A stretch of DNA of 64,000 bases from Meconema thalassinum (taxonomy: Eukaryota; Arthropoda; Insecta; Orthoptera; Tettigoniidae): the NCBI GenBank assembly GCA_946902985.2, contig OX336398.1:229425556-229489555 (forward strand). Reading direction: 5' to 3'. Of this stretch, positions 18,818-32,282 are shown one piece after another. The position numbers and the translations under genes are program-made. Position 1 is the first letter of the stretch, and the number at the start of each line of letters is the position of its first letter. The notes beneath the pieces were generated by a model. It was not told the DNA's origin and did no database searches. It was given only the letters and a program-made list of their open reading frames with translations.

Positions 18818-20441
18818 TGCACCGGTAGTATCCCACCTTACCCTTTAAATAAACCAAGATAATAATAATAATAATAATAATAATCATATTAGCATATCAA
18901 AATATAATTCATCAACATGATATTACCATATCAAAAATTAATAATTTTTAACACACCGAAAAGGCCTAATTTAATTACTCGCTAGGTCAGCTGAATTCAC
19001 AGCTAGAAACCTAGGCAGAGAATATTCCTAGTTTCATAGCATTGTGGAATACTCTGATCTAATTTGGAATCAGGGAAAAGGTGGGATGTAACCGAGGTCA
19101 AGACCAGCTTGTTGAACGGAAAGGCCTGATGCGTACCCGGAGGCCGAATTAATTTGACCCTGCCAAAAGATGTAGAAGGAAAAGGGAATAATCCTCCTAT
19201 TAACTTCATGCAATAAATAACGTGACAAATCGAAATAAGCTAACATGTATTGAAAAGAAAGATAAAACAATTACAAGAGAGACCCTTCCACCACTTATTT
19301 AACTAACTGACAAATATGATCTAATTAAACACAAATGAATGACTTAACCTAAACAAACCAGACACTTGCCCGCTTGGCAAGATTACACCCACCTACATTT
19401 GTGATAGAAATGAATTTAACTAGAATGATTCCCCTGACGACAAAACTAAAGGAATAACAACATGAAATTAGACTCTATGTCACCTCAAAAACAATGTCAC
19501 ATAAGCAACTTAAAAGCCGTTTAATACGACTAAGGCGGTCCGAAAGCCTGCTTTTGACTTACCGTCCTCAGCAGCCTTTCTGACCAAAGTTAAAACCTTT
19601 TTCCCTCCCTGAATCTCATACCAATCAAACGAATCTGCATATCCAAAAACTTAGCAAAATATACTTATTAACTAACAATCATAATTCTAAAAACAACAGT
19701 CCTGAAACGCCATTCGACACATGGCATGTAAAATTCACATTACCAAAAATGTTTTGTAGTCAAAGTTTTTATTCATTTCTTTCAGTTGCCCCTTAGTATT
19801 AAGTTATGATAGTACCACCTGGTGTCATCCGGCCCTCCGAGGAAACTGCACTATGAGTTTCCCCGGAGGCAATTGCTTAAGAGTCTCGATGTCAGCAAGG
19901 TTCTTCACACACTGTCCTTTCAGTCACAGGCCGCAGTCCTCTATTCTAATGCACCCCCACCACACTACTCCAGTAATACCAATGTGACTAGTGGTGCAAC
20001 GGGCCAAAACAAAGCCAGAGTCCAAGGTTTACAGTTGGTACCTTGAATATCACCCCACACAGTTAGTGCGTAGAATCTTCCCAGGAGTTGAGATGTTACA
20101 CAATGGTTCTTGCAAAAGTTTTCTTAGAACAAGGCTCGGCCAAATGTAGCTGACAGGGAGTGTTAACGTCCCCAATGTTCACAGATACAAAGCTTGATAT
20201 ATCTCTATCGCCAAGTTTCCATTAGCGATAATACTTTAAGTGGCAGGACACACAAAGGGTAGAAATCCTGGCAGAAAAGGGCTTGGCGAACCCATTTCAC
20301 CAGCAGTCAGGTGCCGAAGGGGCGAAAGGAATTCCCAGAAGGGGCTTGGTGTATGCTCCCATGATAATCTGGTCAGACCTGGAGTTCTTACTGCGTATCG
20401 AAGATAAAGATGAATATGTACTGATTTACAAAATCGGTACA
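18818..20441 (-). repeat. 3' LTR of the non-coding LTR element (1,624 bp)
   Basis: It starts TGCACCGG and ends CGGTACA on the plus strand and pairs with 25,570-27,192. It contains a short (AAT)n run near 18,864-18,884. Confidence 0.9.
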
Positions 20442-20454
20442 TCCTCCTCCTCCA
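20442..20454 (-). promoter_or_regulatory. Polypurine tract
   Basis: Plus-strand TCCTCCTCCTCC reads as GGAGGAGGAGGA on the minus strand, directly abutting the 3' LTR. This is where plus-strand DNA priming would start. Confidence 0.7.
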
Positions 20455-23400
20455 AAGGAAGACGATGGGGAGATGAAAAGCAGGGTGACGGTGTCCAGCT
20501 GGCCTCTTGGCAGCTGAAGAGGCTACTCCAATCTCCGCCAGAAGACCTTGAAGTAGATCTCTTCGGGTAGGATCATGCCATGGGACCTAGATGGTACCTC
20601 CAAACTGGGCCCAGATTGGAAGTACACGCCCCACATTGTGACAACTGAAACACACATCAAAACAGCAGCGTATGGTCCAAATACAGTTCCCTTAGAGGGA
20701 ACGAGCGTTCCAAGCCAGTCAACCAGCCCTAAACAACTTAAGTTATCCCAGGAAGGATAAAAAAATCATCACACGAAGCATTAGTGTGCCATCGAAGTTC
20801 ACTTAAGAGTCTTTCAAGTCACACACGGGAAGCTTGAGGCCACGAACAAGGTTCTGCGCCAAGACAGGGGTTCCAGGGCATAGTTAAAGTTCACTGAAGT
20901 ATGAAAATCACCGAAAGGGGCAACCAACTACACGATATGACTGACGTTAACAAGCTTAATAAGAAGGTTTACTACAATACTTAGCAAGAATAACCAAAAT
21001 TAGACTAAGGTGTACAGAACCCAGAATTTCTTTTACAGAATACGCAAATCAAAGGCACCTACAAACTTGCCCACCAAAAATTTTAAACAATTTTTCAAAA
21101 TGAATTTACTTTAACCAAAACCGAAGGACCATGCGACTTTACGAAATCAGCACTGCACGTAACTATTCCCAAAATTCACAATGACAGTTACATTTAACAT
21201 GCCGCACGGGTCATTCCATCAAAACTACATTTACTATACCGCCCGTGGTATTGCTCAAGTTAAATACATTACAAAATTACCTACCGCACTGAAAGCATCA
21301 CACAGAGCTCGTTTTGATATGCACACAAACACAATTTACATGTCTTGCTCAATTTCACATGCCCCTGAACCGCACTGTCCTCAGTGGCCTCCAAGGACAG
21401 GATGAACAGAGACCACAACATCCTATCACACAAGCATACTAGCAGCAAGACAAACAAAATAAGGAAAAACCACGTCACCCACATAATTCACACACATTCA
21501 CACTCCCGGCACCTGGGCTGAGAACTGAACCCAAGGCCAAAGACTCATACAAGGCGGAGGACTGGCTCTGCAGAACGATTCACACAAAAATATAAGACCC
21601 TCAAATCCATCGGACTGTCATCCCGATATTTCTCCCACTCCATAACTGCCTACGGGCACTGATCCCGGCGACAACACAAAGACATAATTACCCATTCATA
21701 CTGCAACTTACGAACCAGGAAAACAGCACGGAGACTGCAGTTCATAAGCCTGACGTGAATTATAAAAACAGTATGCACTGTCATTCACGCACTACACAAA
21801 TATCGCCCTGTCCTTCATACGACAGGTCCTCTCCCTTACCAACGCGGGAGGAACATTTACTCTGGGGCCCCTGGCCATCAAGACGTAAATCAGCTCGGTA
21901 CCTGAGCTGTCCCTCCGGATCAACACATGACTCGACGGAGGGTACTTGACATCTTCTCCACAAAGGCAGGCCGCCTCAGAAGATGAAGTACAACACTTTA
22001 CAAACACATAAATACACATAGATATACCTTTCGACACAAGGTAGGGCACCCACCAAGCGTCACACACACCCTAGTGCACGTGGCTCATCTTCCAATCACA
22101 CAACACAGACAATCAAAACCCCAAAAATTTATCTAACTAGCGTTACCACAGACTACAGACATCTCTAACAACGTGTGTCACCTACCATTAATGTTCACCA
22201 TCCAAATACTGTGTGACACTTTATGACCACACTCAAATCGAACCCATGATGCTTCAACGCACCACTGTCATCGGAACGTTCTTAAAACATTAACCCCACG
22301 AAGCTACTTAAAATCCCAAAATTCACAACCTCCTCGACTAACAACGCGTGTCTGTATCTCACGAAATACTAACGCCACTAAAATTCCTCCCAGAGTATCA
22401 ACACTAAATTATTCAGAATTACAAATCACAGCAGTGACAGATGTTACATCTCAAAAGGCACGAAAATAAGTCCATAAATCCAGCTCGCACCAACCACATT
22501 GGAACCTCACACACCCAAAAGAACTGCCAAACTATTAACACACTATTACTCAGAGAATTTAAATTTATTTACCACAAAAGATGACACTACTCCAGTAACC
22601 TCCCCAGGACACTGACTTACACTACGGCTCACAATCGATCAGAACATCTGGTGGCAACAGCCGACCTCACACACACCCAAGGTGACGGGGCTACACAAAA
22701 TTTTTTACGAACCCAGAACTTTTCAGAGTTGAGACTACAACAGAAACGCTAGCGGTCTAACAGATCAAGGCTGCAAGTTATAAATAACTAACCAACTAAT
22801 GCACTGAAGCACCCTCAAGCGAAAACTCCAGAATCAAAATATCAAAATATGCCCGAACGCCTACAACAGCTGAGTGTGAAGTGAACACACCCAAGCTAAC
22901 GGAGTCTACATGAAATTGCATGAACCTACAACCCTTCAGAATGTGACCACAATAGAATAACCTAGCCGCCTAACAGCAAGAACTGCGAGTTATGAATAAC
23001 TAACGAACCAGCCTACTCAATGCCATCGCAAACGAAACACTGCAACCTCAAAAAATCTCAAAGTCAGACTAGCGAACACAGCAGCTGACATACAACGACA
23101 GCTCAGCATGCCACCGCAGGGTCATCTCCCTAAAGGAAAACTTTCACCAACCGAACTGCCAAATAATCTTTTACTACCAAAAAAACCAACAAGTATTCCC
23201 AGAGCTAGCAACTTCATCACTGGAACTCGAACACAGGACTCCAGTTCCTAACATTCATCCATCACACATCCTTCTCAAACATCTCATTATAGGATTTAAC
23301 CACCCACGACAATAACCCGTTACGTTCAATTATGCAAATTAGCAGTCGTACAGATATCATGAACACAAAATACCCTATGGTATAGAAACACTTACCGACA

Positions 23401-25545
23401 GCTCAGCAATCGTGGCTCGACTCTCCATACAAACTGGACGAGTGGCCTCTAATACCCAAAAAAAAACTTACCTGTCACCGAGATAACGAAGTCCCATACC
23501 TTCAGTCACTCGACTCGGGCAAATACTATATACACCCTGCCCGGGCCCAATCAAGATGGTACTCACACCCCAAATTAACTGGACTCCTGTCAGTAGATCC
23601 CCGAACGAAGCACATCTGCATAATAGGTCCATTTTCAAAATGCAACTAATACAACTAATATAAATAACAATCCACCTTACGTTACTGGCAATTAGGCCTC
23701 AATTACTCCCACCCAAATTCAAATTGCAAACCTATATCAATTCATTCACACATGAATAATTCATTCAATCAACAGGATCAAAAAAACTTGAAGGATTACA
23801 AAAGAAAATAAATACAATTTTGACCACCAAAGAACACCAGTTCGATTCCTAGTCAGGGCAGCAATAAAGATCGCATCACACATACACTCTTACATCCTGA
23901 ACACACTCAACCACAGAAATACATTCATGCATCCACCAGACACACAGGCTCCCTTCCCTGAACAATTCTAAATTCCCCATTTACACCAGTATGTTAGTAT
24001 CCGGATCATCAAGACACTATAACGTCAACGTAGTATCAACTCACGTGAGGACCTGATAAAACAACCCGTAGTTGTAGCCCTGAAATCACTGTTCGCCTTA
24101 CATCGTAGAAATACGTCCAAAAACGCAAGACACGAATCGGGAGAAATTTATTTATTTACACCCTAAATGAGACTAGGACCTGAAGGTGAATGCCTCCCAG
24201 AACAATCCCACTTAGTAAGTCACTCAACGAAACACACACTAAGAAACTGAATATTAAAGCAATCACAAATACTTGACCAATTTAGATGACAACCTAACCT
24301 TAAAATCCCATGTCACAACACGACAATTTACTCTCCCCCAATTACTAAGCAAACTTAGACATCAATCAAACATACATAAACACTCACCTGATTCATTTAT
24401 ACTGAATTAGCACACACTCAATTCGACACTTAACATCATTCAAAACACAATTACCAAACGCATATATAGACAGCAATGCGACCATTCCCCAGAATTAATT
24501 TAACGCAGAATAAGTTGACAACACCAAATTTTAATACTCCCACGGTCCAATTTAATTTGACAGAACTACCAACAGCGAAATAATTAACCCCCAGCTAAAG
24601 AAATGACAACAAAACTTGAAATGTTTGGCCTAAGGAACAGCTGACAACTACCAATTATACCTCACACGTTTTATGCACAGCGAATCGCAGAAACTTCAGC
24701 CCTACGTCACTAACAATTATGAAGAACAATTACAGATTTACCCCAAGGAACCTGCTGATGATAAATCCACACACGCAATTCACATTTTTACTGACATCAG
24801 TTACATAAAATAATAACTTGTCACAGTCGCCGGCCATGATAGTTAAAAATCACTACGTGATTCAACAGGCGTGCACTAAACGCACATCAAAACAGACACT
24901 AAGTTATTCTTACTGGAAATACAAGCTTATCAATTTCAGCCTATTGTCAAGAGAATTTAAAACGTCAATAATTTAAATTTTACCAAAACTACTTCCAATC
25001 AGACAAATATTTTATTCTTTCCAAACACGTGACACAATTCAGTCAAAACAGCATTTCCCGAGGTGTACTTTAGCACAGGCGCAGTAAAATTGAGCTGGAC
25101 TATTACTCACAAGAATCAGAATGAATTTTCAACCACCCCAAAACCATACAAACAGCATATCAAAACTCACCACGTGCGAAATTCATTCAGCCGGCAATGC
25201 GTCAATCTGGCAACGCAGCTCCGCCATTACTATCACAGCAGTCCTGACTTCCGTTCCGCGCACGTGACTGCCACTTATAGTTCTCGGCCATCTTCTCGTC
25301 TGACAGCTGACGATATGAATTGCTCATTTGATCCTCGGTGTACACAGCAAGTTATTTTACATGAAATCAAATCACAACAGGTATTAGGTTCTGCTCTAAT
25401 AACTAGCCTACCTATTGGAAAGAAGAAAAATTAGTAAGGAGGACCCAATCTACACGAATTTACGTTAATTACTGAATTTAAAATTTTATTAATTACTGCA
25501 ATCAGTCAATAGGAAAGATTATTTGCTAATGGCAAGATCACAGAA
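20455..25545. other. Non-coding interior of the LTR element
   Basis: Only short frames occur, and none resembles gag, protease, RT or integrase. The plus strand is visibly A/C-rich (minus strand T/G-rich) over most of its length. A diverged tandem duplication is present: about 22,690-22,860 matches about 22,905-23,060, with shared GTTATRAATAACTAACSAAC and CCTRTCTAACAG-like blocks. Confidence 0.75.
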
Positions 25546-25568
25546 CAAACCATGCTCTGATGCTACCA
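25546..25568 (-). promoter_or_regulatory. Primer binding site
   Basis: One base inside the 5' LTR the minus strand reads TGGTAGCATCAGAGCATGG. The first eight bases fit the 3' end of initiator-Met-type tRNAs (…TGCTACCA), and the rest fits with a two-base interruption. Assignment to tRNA-iMet is from memory. Confidence 0.55.
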
Positions 25569-25569
25569 C

Positions 25570-27192
25570 TGCACCGGCAGAGTCCCCCCCCCTTACCCTT
25601 TAAATAAACCAAGATAATAATAATAATAATAATAATAATAATAGCATATCAAAATATAATTCATCAACATGATATTACCATATCGAAAATTAATAATTTA
25701 TAACACACAGAAAAGGCCTAATTTAATTACTCGCTAGGTCAGCTGAATTCACAGCTAAAAACCTAGGCAGAGAATATTCCTAGTTTCATAGCATTGTGGA
25801 ATACTCTGGTCTAATTTAGAATAAGGGAAAAGGTGGGATGTAACCGAGGTCAAAACCAGCTTGTTGAACGGAAAGGCCTGATGCGTACCCGGAGGCCGAA
25901 TTAATTTGACCCTGCCAAAAGATGTAGGAGGAAAGGGGAATAATCCTCCTATTAACTTCATGCAATAAATAACGTGACAAATCGAAATAAGCTAACATGT
26001 ATTGAACAGAAATATAAAACAATTACAAGAGAGACCCTTCCACCACTTAATTATCTAACTGACAAATATGATCTAATTAAACACAAATGAATGACTTAAC
26101 CTAAACAAACTAGACACTTGCCCGCTTGGCAAGATTACACCCACCTACATTTGTGATAGAAATGAATTTAACTAGAATGATTCCCCTGACGACAAAACTA
26201 AAGGAATAACAACATGAAATTAGACTCTATGTCACCTCAAAAAACAATGTCACATAAGCAACTTAAAAGCCGTTTAATACGACTAAGGCGGTCCGAAAGC
26301 CTGCTTTTGACTTACCGTCCTCAGCAGCCTTTCTGACCAAAGTTAAAACCTTTTTCCCTCCCTGAATCTAATACCAATCAAACGAATCTGCATATCCAAA
26401 AACTTAGCAAAATATACTTATAAACTAACAATCATAATTCTAAAAACAACAGTCCTGAAACGCCATTCGACACATGGCATGTAAAATTCACATTACCAAA
26501 AATGTTTTGCAGTCAAAGTTTTTATTCATTTCTTTCAGTTGCCCCTTAGTATTAAGTTATGATAGTACCACCTGGTGTCATCCGGCCCTCCGAGGAAACT
26601 GCACTATGAGTTTCCCCGGAGGCAATTGCTTAAGAGTCTCGATGTCAGCAAGGTTCTACACATTGTCCTTTCAGTCACAGGCCGCAGTCCTCTAATCCAA
26701 TGCACCCCCACCACACTACTCCAGTAATACCAATGTGACTAGTGGTGCAACCGGCCAAAACAAAGCCAGAGTCCAAGGTTTACAGTTGGTACCTCGAATA
26801 TCACCCCACACAGTTAGTGCGTAGAATATTCCCAGGAGTTGAGATGTTACACAATGGTTCTTGCAAAAGTTTTCTTAGAACAAGGCTCGGCCAAATGTAG
26901 CTGACAGGGAGTGTTAACGTCCCCAATGTTCACAGATACAAAGCTTGATATATCTCTCTCGCCAAGTTTCCATTAGCGATAATACTTTAAGTGACAGGAC
27001 ACACAAAGGGTAGAAATCCTGGGAGAAAAGGGTTTGGCGAACCCATTTCACCAACAGTCAGGTGCCGAAGGGGCGAAAGGAATTCCCAGAAGGGGCTTGG
27101 TGTATGCTCCCATGATAATCCGGTCAGACCTGGAGTTCTTACTGCGTCTCGAAGATAAAGATGAATATGTACTGGTTTACAAAATCGGTACA
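25570..27192 (-). repeat. 5' LTR of the non-coding LTR element (1,623 bp)
   Basis: It starts TGCACCGGCAG and ends CGGTACA. It contains an (AAT)n run and matches 18,818-20,441 throughout, with scattered substitutions. Confidence 0.9.
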
Positions 27193-27197
27193 GTTAT

Positions 27198-28233
27198 CAT
27201 TGTGCCTGGCTGGTAATTCAATATCATTTGATTCCTCACCATCCGCAGAGGGGTAGTCGCCATTAACTTGTAGCAATAAAAACCAGAAAATTCCATTTCA
27301 TCTGGTTCGATCGCTTTTTTTTTTATGCAAGCGGCGTATTTTGGAGAACGGCCAGAGAGAACAGTAATTGATACAATTGTGAATACTGTAACTGTCCGTC
27401 GAGAAGCCTGCGGCACAATAGGCAAAATCTACCTGATGTCTCCTCCCAAAACAATAACTATACCACGAAAAGGAATAATGTCGTTTCGTATAATATATTT
27501 TAGAAGGCGATTTACACACATTAATGAATTAATATTTGACATTGAGGCTTTATCCCATATCGAATGCTAATCGAATATCGTCAGCTGGATTGCTAATTAA
27601 TTTGGAGGTATTTTGAATGTTGAATGTAGGGGTTATGCTCTTGCAAAATATTGTTTAAATTATTAAGTGTGCCATCCCTGAAGGCACGAATTCACTTGAT
27701 TTGCAGATCGATTTGATTCGTTTCTGAGGATTCGAATATATGCAATTGGCCGTAAGAACCGTCACTAATATTTTTGGAATATAACGAAGAAATGCGATGG
27801 TGTGCAATTCCATAAATTTTAAAACAATATGGACCCTATTCATTTTGCACGGTGACATTGTCACCAAAGGAAATGAAGGATATAGCATTACAGTACTGAA
27901 GAATATTCTCTCTGAAATTCGTTTAGATATCATCGAGTGAAAATTGTTGCCGCCTGTGAAATTAGGTATTTTGTATTCCGGCAGATCAATGTCACCATTA
28001 CAACAGCAAAGGCCAAAGTAATCAAGCGTAGATTTCTCGCTAGAGAAATACAATGCAGAACAATGTTTACATTTGATTGTCAAGGACCCTACACTGTAGA
28101 CTACTGCAAAATATCTGGTATTGTTTCTGAAATGGCATATTTATATTGGATTTTAAATGTGGCTTCGTATTTTCTCCTATTTCTCCCTTTTTGCGGCCAT
28201 TGTTCTTGTTCGTCGTACAGGTTTATTTATATA
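27198..28233. other. Non-coding, nothing recognised
   Basis: Several overlapping frames of 80-160 codons occur on both strands, but none has recognisable motifs. The longest plus-strand frame runs into the mariner terminus and is therefore chance. Confidence 0.5.
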
Positions 28234-28271
28234 AGATGCGTTCAAAAAGTAACGAGCCGGAGACTGGAATG

Positions 28272-31164
28272 TGGTGTATTCTTGGAATACACGGTACGAG
28301 AGATTATAATTTTCAATGCTTTTGCATGTTCTTTCCTTCCTCTTTGTCAAACACCAACAGTGATCTTCTGTTTTCTATTAGGTGTTCAGGTCGCTTATAT
28401 CTTTTATGAGTCTGTTCTAGATATATATACTCTGTGACTCACCTAGCGTCATCTAGCAGCGAATCTCTGAAGCTCTTCAACTTTTCCTGGTGCAAGAGGA
28501 CTTACTTATCCATTTGGCCACCAGATCCTGTTACCATCGCCAGCTATTTTCTCCTTGAGCAAGAGGACTCTGTCTACTTTTTTACTCACCATGCTGCGCT
28601 AGTATCGCCTGTTATCAATTCTTTGAAGACCAGCTCATCAAGAGAAAATAATTTTTTGTTATAAAGTTGGCAATGTTTATATGTTCTCCTTTTGTCTCCT
28701 ATCCCCCACTCTTTTCCCCTTCCTTGGACCCTCCGTGCTCCGTTGAGCAAGTCTCACTTCTCAGTCGGCAGTTGACTCGATCAGTCAGGGCTCAACTAGG
28801 GCCAGTCTCCTCTAACCAAGAGACATTCTCTACGTTCTACGCCATGTTGGCGCATTAAGTATCGGTTAAGGGAACCTCACCTTCGCCATGCAACAAAGAT
28901 AAGTACCTGCTTCAAGTTTTAACCTCATCTTCATGATTTTACCGACCACATGCTTTTAACTATCTTTTATAGGCAGTGTGAAATTACTTATTTTGGGGCA
29001 AAATCATCCTCCGCGGGATTTTCCATGTTGAGCTTTTGTTTAATCAAGCTAATCTTAGTGAAAAGCAGCATTTCTTATGCTTGCCAAATGAGAAATCTTC
29101 TCACTACGTGGGATATTATCTAATACCCGCTGTTCATAATTTACAAAGCAAGTTCCTCCGCTGGATTTACTTTGGCCCCATTTTTCTACTAAGATCGTTC
29201 TGGAACCTTCCAGATCTTGTACTCTATCTGCGAGTCTTGCCATCAGGTATTTTTCACTCACTTGTGAAAATAATATTTAAAATGAGGAATTTTCCTTACA
29301 AATTACTGCAATAGCTAACTTTCGTCCACCGTTGGAATGATCTATGGCGCATCTAATTGTGATTCCCAATTTTTTCAAGAAATAGACTCTCGCCTACCTA
29401 GTGCAACCGGTTCTTTTCAGCATTGTAATAACTTTCTTTCTCATGAACTTTCGTGTTTCTACAGTGAACTTTGCATCAATCTTTACAGACTATAGTGAAA
29501 ACCAGTGCTTGCTCCATTTTTCTACCGCGTCGTGATCGTCCGTTTATATTAAATACGGCCATGAACATTGATCCTATATCCCAATGATCTTTCCTCAACC
29601 TTCTACTAACAACCCATATTAATAAAATTGTAACTTTTCTATAAGGTGTCACTCACGAAGTGCCCTTCCATTTTTTCTTGTTTAACATTAATTAATTACT
29701 GTATAACTACGTGTTTCAAACACGATTTAAATTTACATTGTTTCTTCCCTATAATCAGGGAAAACAATTTTTTTCCACTCTTGAGTGAGTTATTTCTAGG
29801 TTTCACGAAATGGAAACTGCCCCATTTAGCTCGTGATTCCTACTTCAACGTGGGAAGTCTAGAACCTTCCTTTTGACTTTCTTCAGGTTTCATAGTAAGT
29901 AACCTGCCCTCTTGTATAATAGTCATAAAAGTAATGCAGCTTAAATATAGGAAGTTGTAGGAACTTCTATCTTATTTTTCATGTTTTCTTATTGTTATTT
30001 TAGAAGTTTTCACTCTTTCTAGAATATTCTCTCCGGAATGTCTTAAGGTACACTCTTTGTACTCCAATTAACGTTCAAACTTTAATTACTTCATTGGTTA
30101 TTTGTTTAAATCTTATAAAGATTTTAGAAACATGTAAGGTTTTAAACCTTGTAAATTGTCAATTGCCTGGAGCAAACGTTTAATGTTGAGAGGTCTGTGA
30201 CCCCATTTGTTGAAAAGTTCAAATGAACTATGTTTGTCAAAAATATATTACATACTTATTAAATTCATTAACCTTCTTTGAATTGTTTAATAAATTAAAT
30301 ATTTGTTTTTGGATTTATCATTTCGCAAGTACCACGATTAGGCAAGATTTTGTCTTCCTTGGCTCTTCCTACTCAATGTTATTAAATCCATTAATAGGGC
30401 GTTCTCCACTTTTTGCATTTGAGCAAGAACTCTTAGTTTCCACCTCACTAAAGTTTCTTTTAGCTTTAATAGCTAATTCTAATTGGCCAGTAAGGCAAGT
30501 AAAGCTCGCTAAGCCAGCTACCTGCTTGTGGAGATCCTCTCCGAAAACTTATGGTCAGTTTTCCAAAAGATAAGTGTTTCTTTTTGTCTAAACTTTTAGC
30601 CGGCTCCTCGCTGAGTAAAAGCTTAGCCATTTCTAAATGCAACCATTGGTTCATTCAAGAAAATTACTTCCCCAGGTATAATCTTTTATCATTCTCCTTC
30701 TTGGAAGCACTTGGTTGCCTTTTCAAGAATTCCACAACTTTGAAAATTGGAAATACCAAATCTGATTTAAATTATTGGCATTCTTCGAATTATTTTGAAA
30801 AAAAACAATTGCTTTGAAAAACCATACAATAAATTTGTTACTATCAGTCTTGCCAAACCATCACCCTTCCCTATAGTAGTTTTATACATGTTTGGGAGGA
30901 AATACACTAAGGCCTCTCTCTTGCAAATCGCCCAAGTCCTAGCTGCGGTTCCCGTTAGCTTCGACCAAGCTCGCACCTACTTTAAGTATCAGAGAGTTAA
31001 TTTTCAGTGGCAACTGCCTCTAAAGGTATTTAAAGTTAAATTTACAACTTTTGTGGGACTCTCCTCCTATTTTTCTATCCTTTTTCTCCAATCCAAAACC
31101 TACTTCCTTTTCTTAATCATCTTCCCTTGGTGGGTGGGTTATTCCTCAGCCAATAATCTACCCA
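28272..31164. mobile_element. 2.9-kb TG...CA insertion with 5-bp TSD (probable giant solo LTR)
   Basis: GAATG is duplicated at 28,267-28,271 and 31,165-31,169. Between the copies the sequence starts TGGTGTATTC and ends ATCTACCCA, the TG...CA pattern of an LTR. I see no internal pair of LTRs, no primer site and no gag or pol frame. It is T-rich on the plus strand. A solo LTR from recombination is the best reading; a short non-autonomous element is the alternative. Confidence 0.75.
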
Positions 31165-31349
31165 GAATGCGCAAACCGGTGATGACATCGGCTAATCGTA
31201 GCGTGTGTAACGAGGTGTGGTTCCGACAAGAGCGTGGAAGCTCACAGCCCGTCGCTAGAGGGCACGCGTGCTCGTCACGTGACGATACAAAGCGAACAGC
31301 AGTATGCATCAATCGTCCAATGCTGCCTGTCGCATTGCAAACAGTGACA

Positions 31350-31960
31350 TGGAGGCATCAACCGAAGAGCAAAGAGGTGTTGTTCGGTTTCTGACAGCAG
31401 GAGTAGGGGAAACGCACATTCATCACCGAATGTCACAAGTGTACGGCGAACGCTGCATGTCCCTTGCAAGGGTCAAAGCGCGGCACAAGCGCTTCGGGGA
31501 AGGAAGGGTGTCGTTGCCGATGATGCCCGGTCTTGGGCATTCCCCTGCATTACCGATGACAATTTCCAGCTGGTTGATGCACTCATTACCCAGGACCGCC
31601 GAGTGACAGTGAACACCATAGCCGCCGTGGTCGCTCCACGACAATGCATGACCTCATACGGCCAACACAGTTGCGTCACTCCTGCAGAAATTCAAATGGG
31701 AGGTTCTCGGCCACCCTCCATACAGTCCAGACCTCTCTCCCTGTGATTACGCCATGTTTGGTCCCCTGAAAAGGGCTCTGCGGGGCCAACGATTCAACTC
31801 GGACGCCGACGTCCAGCTGTACGTGCGGAGCTGGTTCACATCGCAGCCCTATGAGACAGCCATTCACCGCGTCGTGTCACAGTGGGAAAAGTGCCTGAAC
31901 AGCCAGGGCCAATACTTCTAACATACTGGTACTGGGTTCTGTAATTATGCCTCCGGCTCG
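31350..31960 (+). pseudogene. Mariner transposase remnant (copy 2)
   Basis: The frame from the M-E-A-S-T start at 31,350 encodes the same HTH region as copy 1. It is frameshifted in the V-S-L linker near 31,513. After the shared deletion it still shows L-H-D-N-A (second catalytic Asp kept here), then a stop in place of Arg, and the third catalytic block (Y-S-P-D-L-S-P-C-D-Y) near 31,727-31,752. It is dead, but independently damaged from copy 1. Confidence 0.8.
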
Positions 31961-31979
31961 TTACTTTTTGAACGCACTT

Positions 31980-32282
31980 TATAGATATCCCTGCCAGCAA
32001 CAATTTTGCAATAGCTTGAAAACGTTCCTTTTGATGACGTTCTTCATTTTGATATACACTGTACGAAACTGTTCAATATAAGCAATTTCCGTCACCACTT
32101 ATAGGTACAATTCTTTGCGTTTCCACGACAGTAAGTTATGCTCGAGAGTTTAGAATCACTACTGAAATTAGCATAGATTCACTTTGCCAGCTGTTGCAAT
32201 GGAGGCAGTTTTAGAATGATATGTCCCGAGCATATCAAAGTCCTATTAACACAGGGAAGCTCACTCTCAAGGCTACATTCTT
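31980..32282. other. Non-coding, nothing recognised
   Basis: No gene, repeat or motif was identified in this stretch. Confidence 0.5.

Larger units (their letters stand above)
18818..27192 (-). mobile_element. 8.4-kb LTR element without coding capacity (LARD-like)
   Basis: Two long direct repeats (LTRs) enclose about 5.1 kb. The 5-bp target duplication GTTAT lies at 18,813-18,817 and 27,193-27,197. LTR ends are TGCACCG...CGGTACA. A GGAGGAGGAGGA polypurine tract next to the left LTR and a TGGTAGCA primer site next to the right LTR fix the orientation as minus. No gag, pol or other long frame is visible, so it must depend on an autonomous relative. The LTRs appear about 97-98% alike by eye, so the insertion is not very old. 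Confidence 0.9.
28234..31979 (+). mobile_element. Mariner-like element copy 2, split by a 2.9-kb insertion
   Basis: The left end AGATGCGTTCAAAAAGTAAC at 28,234 and the matching right end finishing at 31,979 are flanked by TA. Removing 28,272-31,164 and one TSD copy restores alignment with copy 1 without a single length change across the junction. The remaining 0.85 kb carries the same central deletion as copy 1. Confidence 0.9.

Noticed and set aside
27937..28437. 166-codon plus-strand frame with hydrophobic stretches
   Set aside because: It runs from unique DNA into the mariner end and then into the insertion. No motif; chance.
30795..31394. 199-codon plus-strand frame
   Set aside because: It crosses the border between the 2.9-kb insertion and the mariner, so it is a chance fusion with no independent history.
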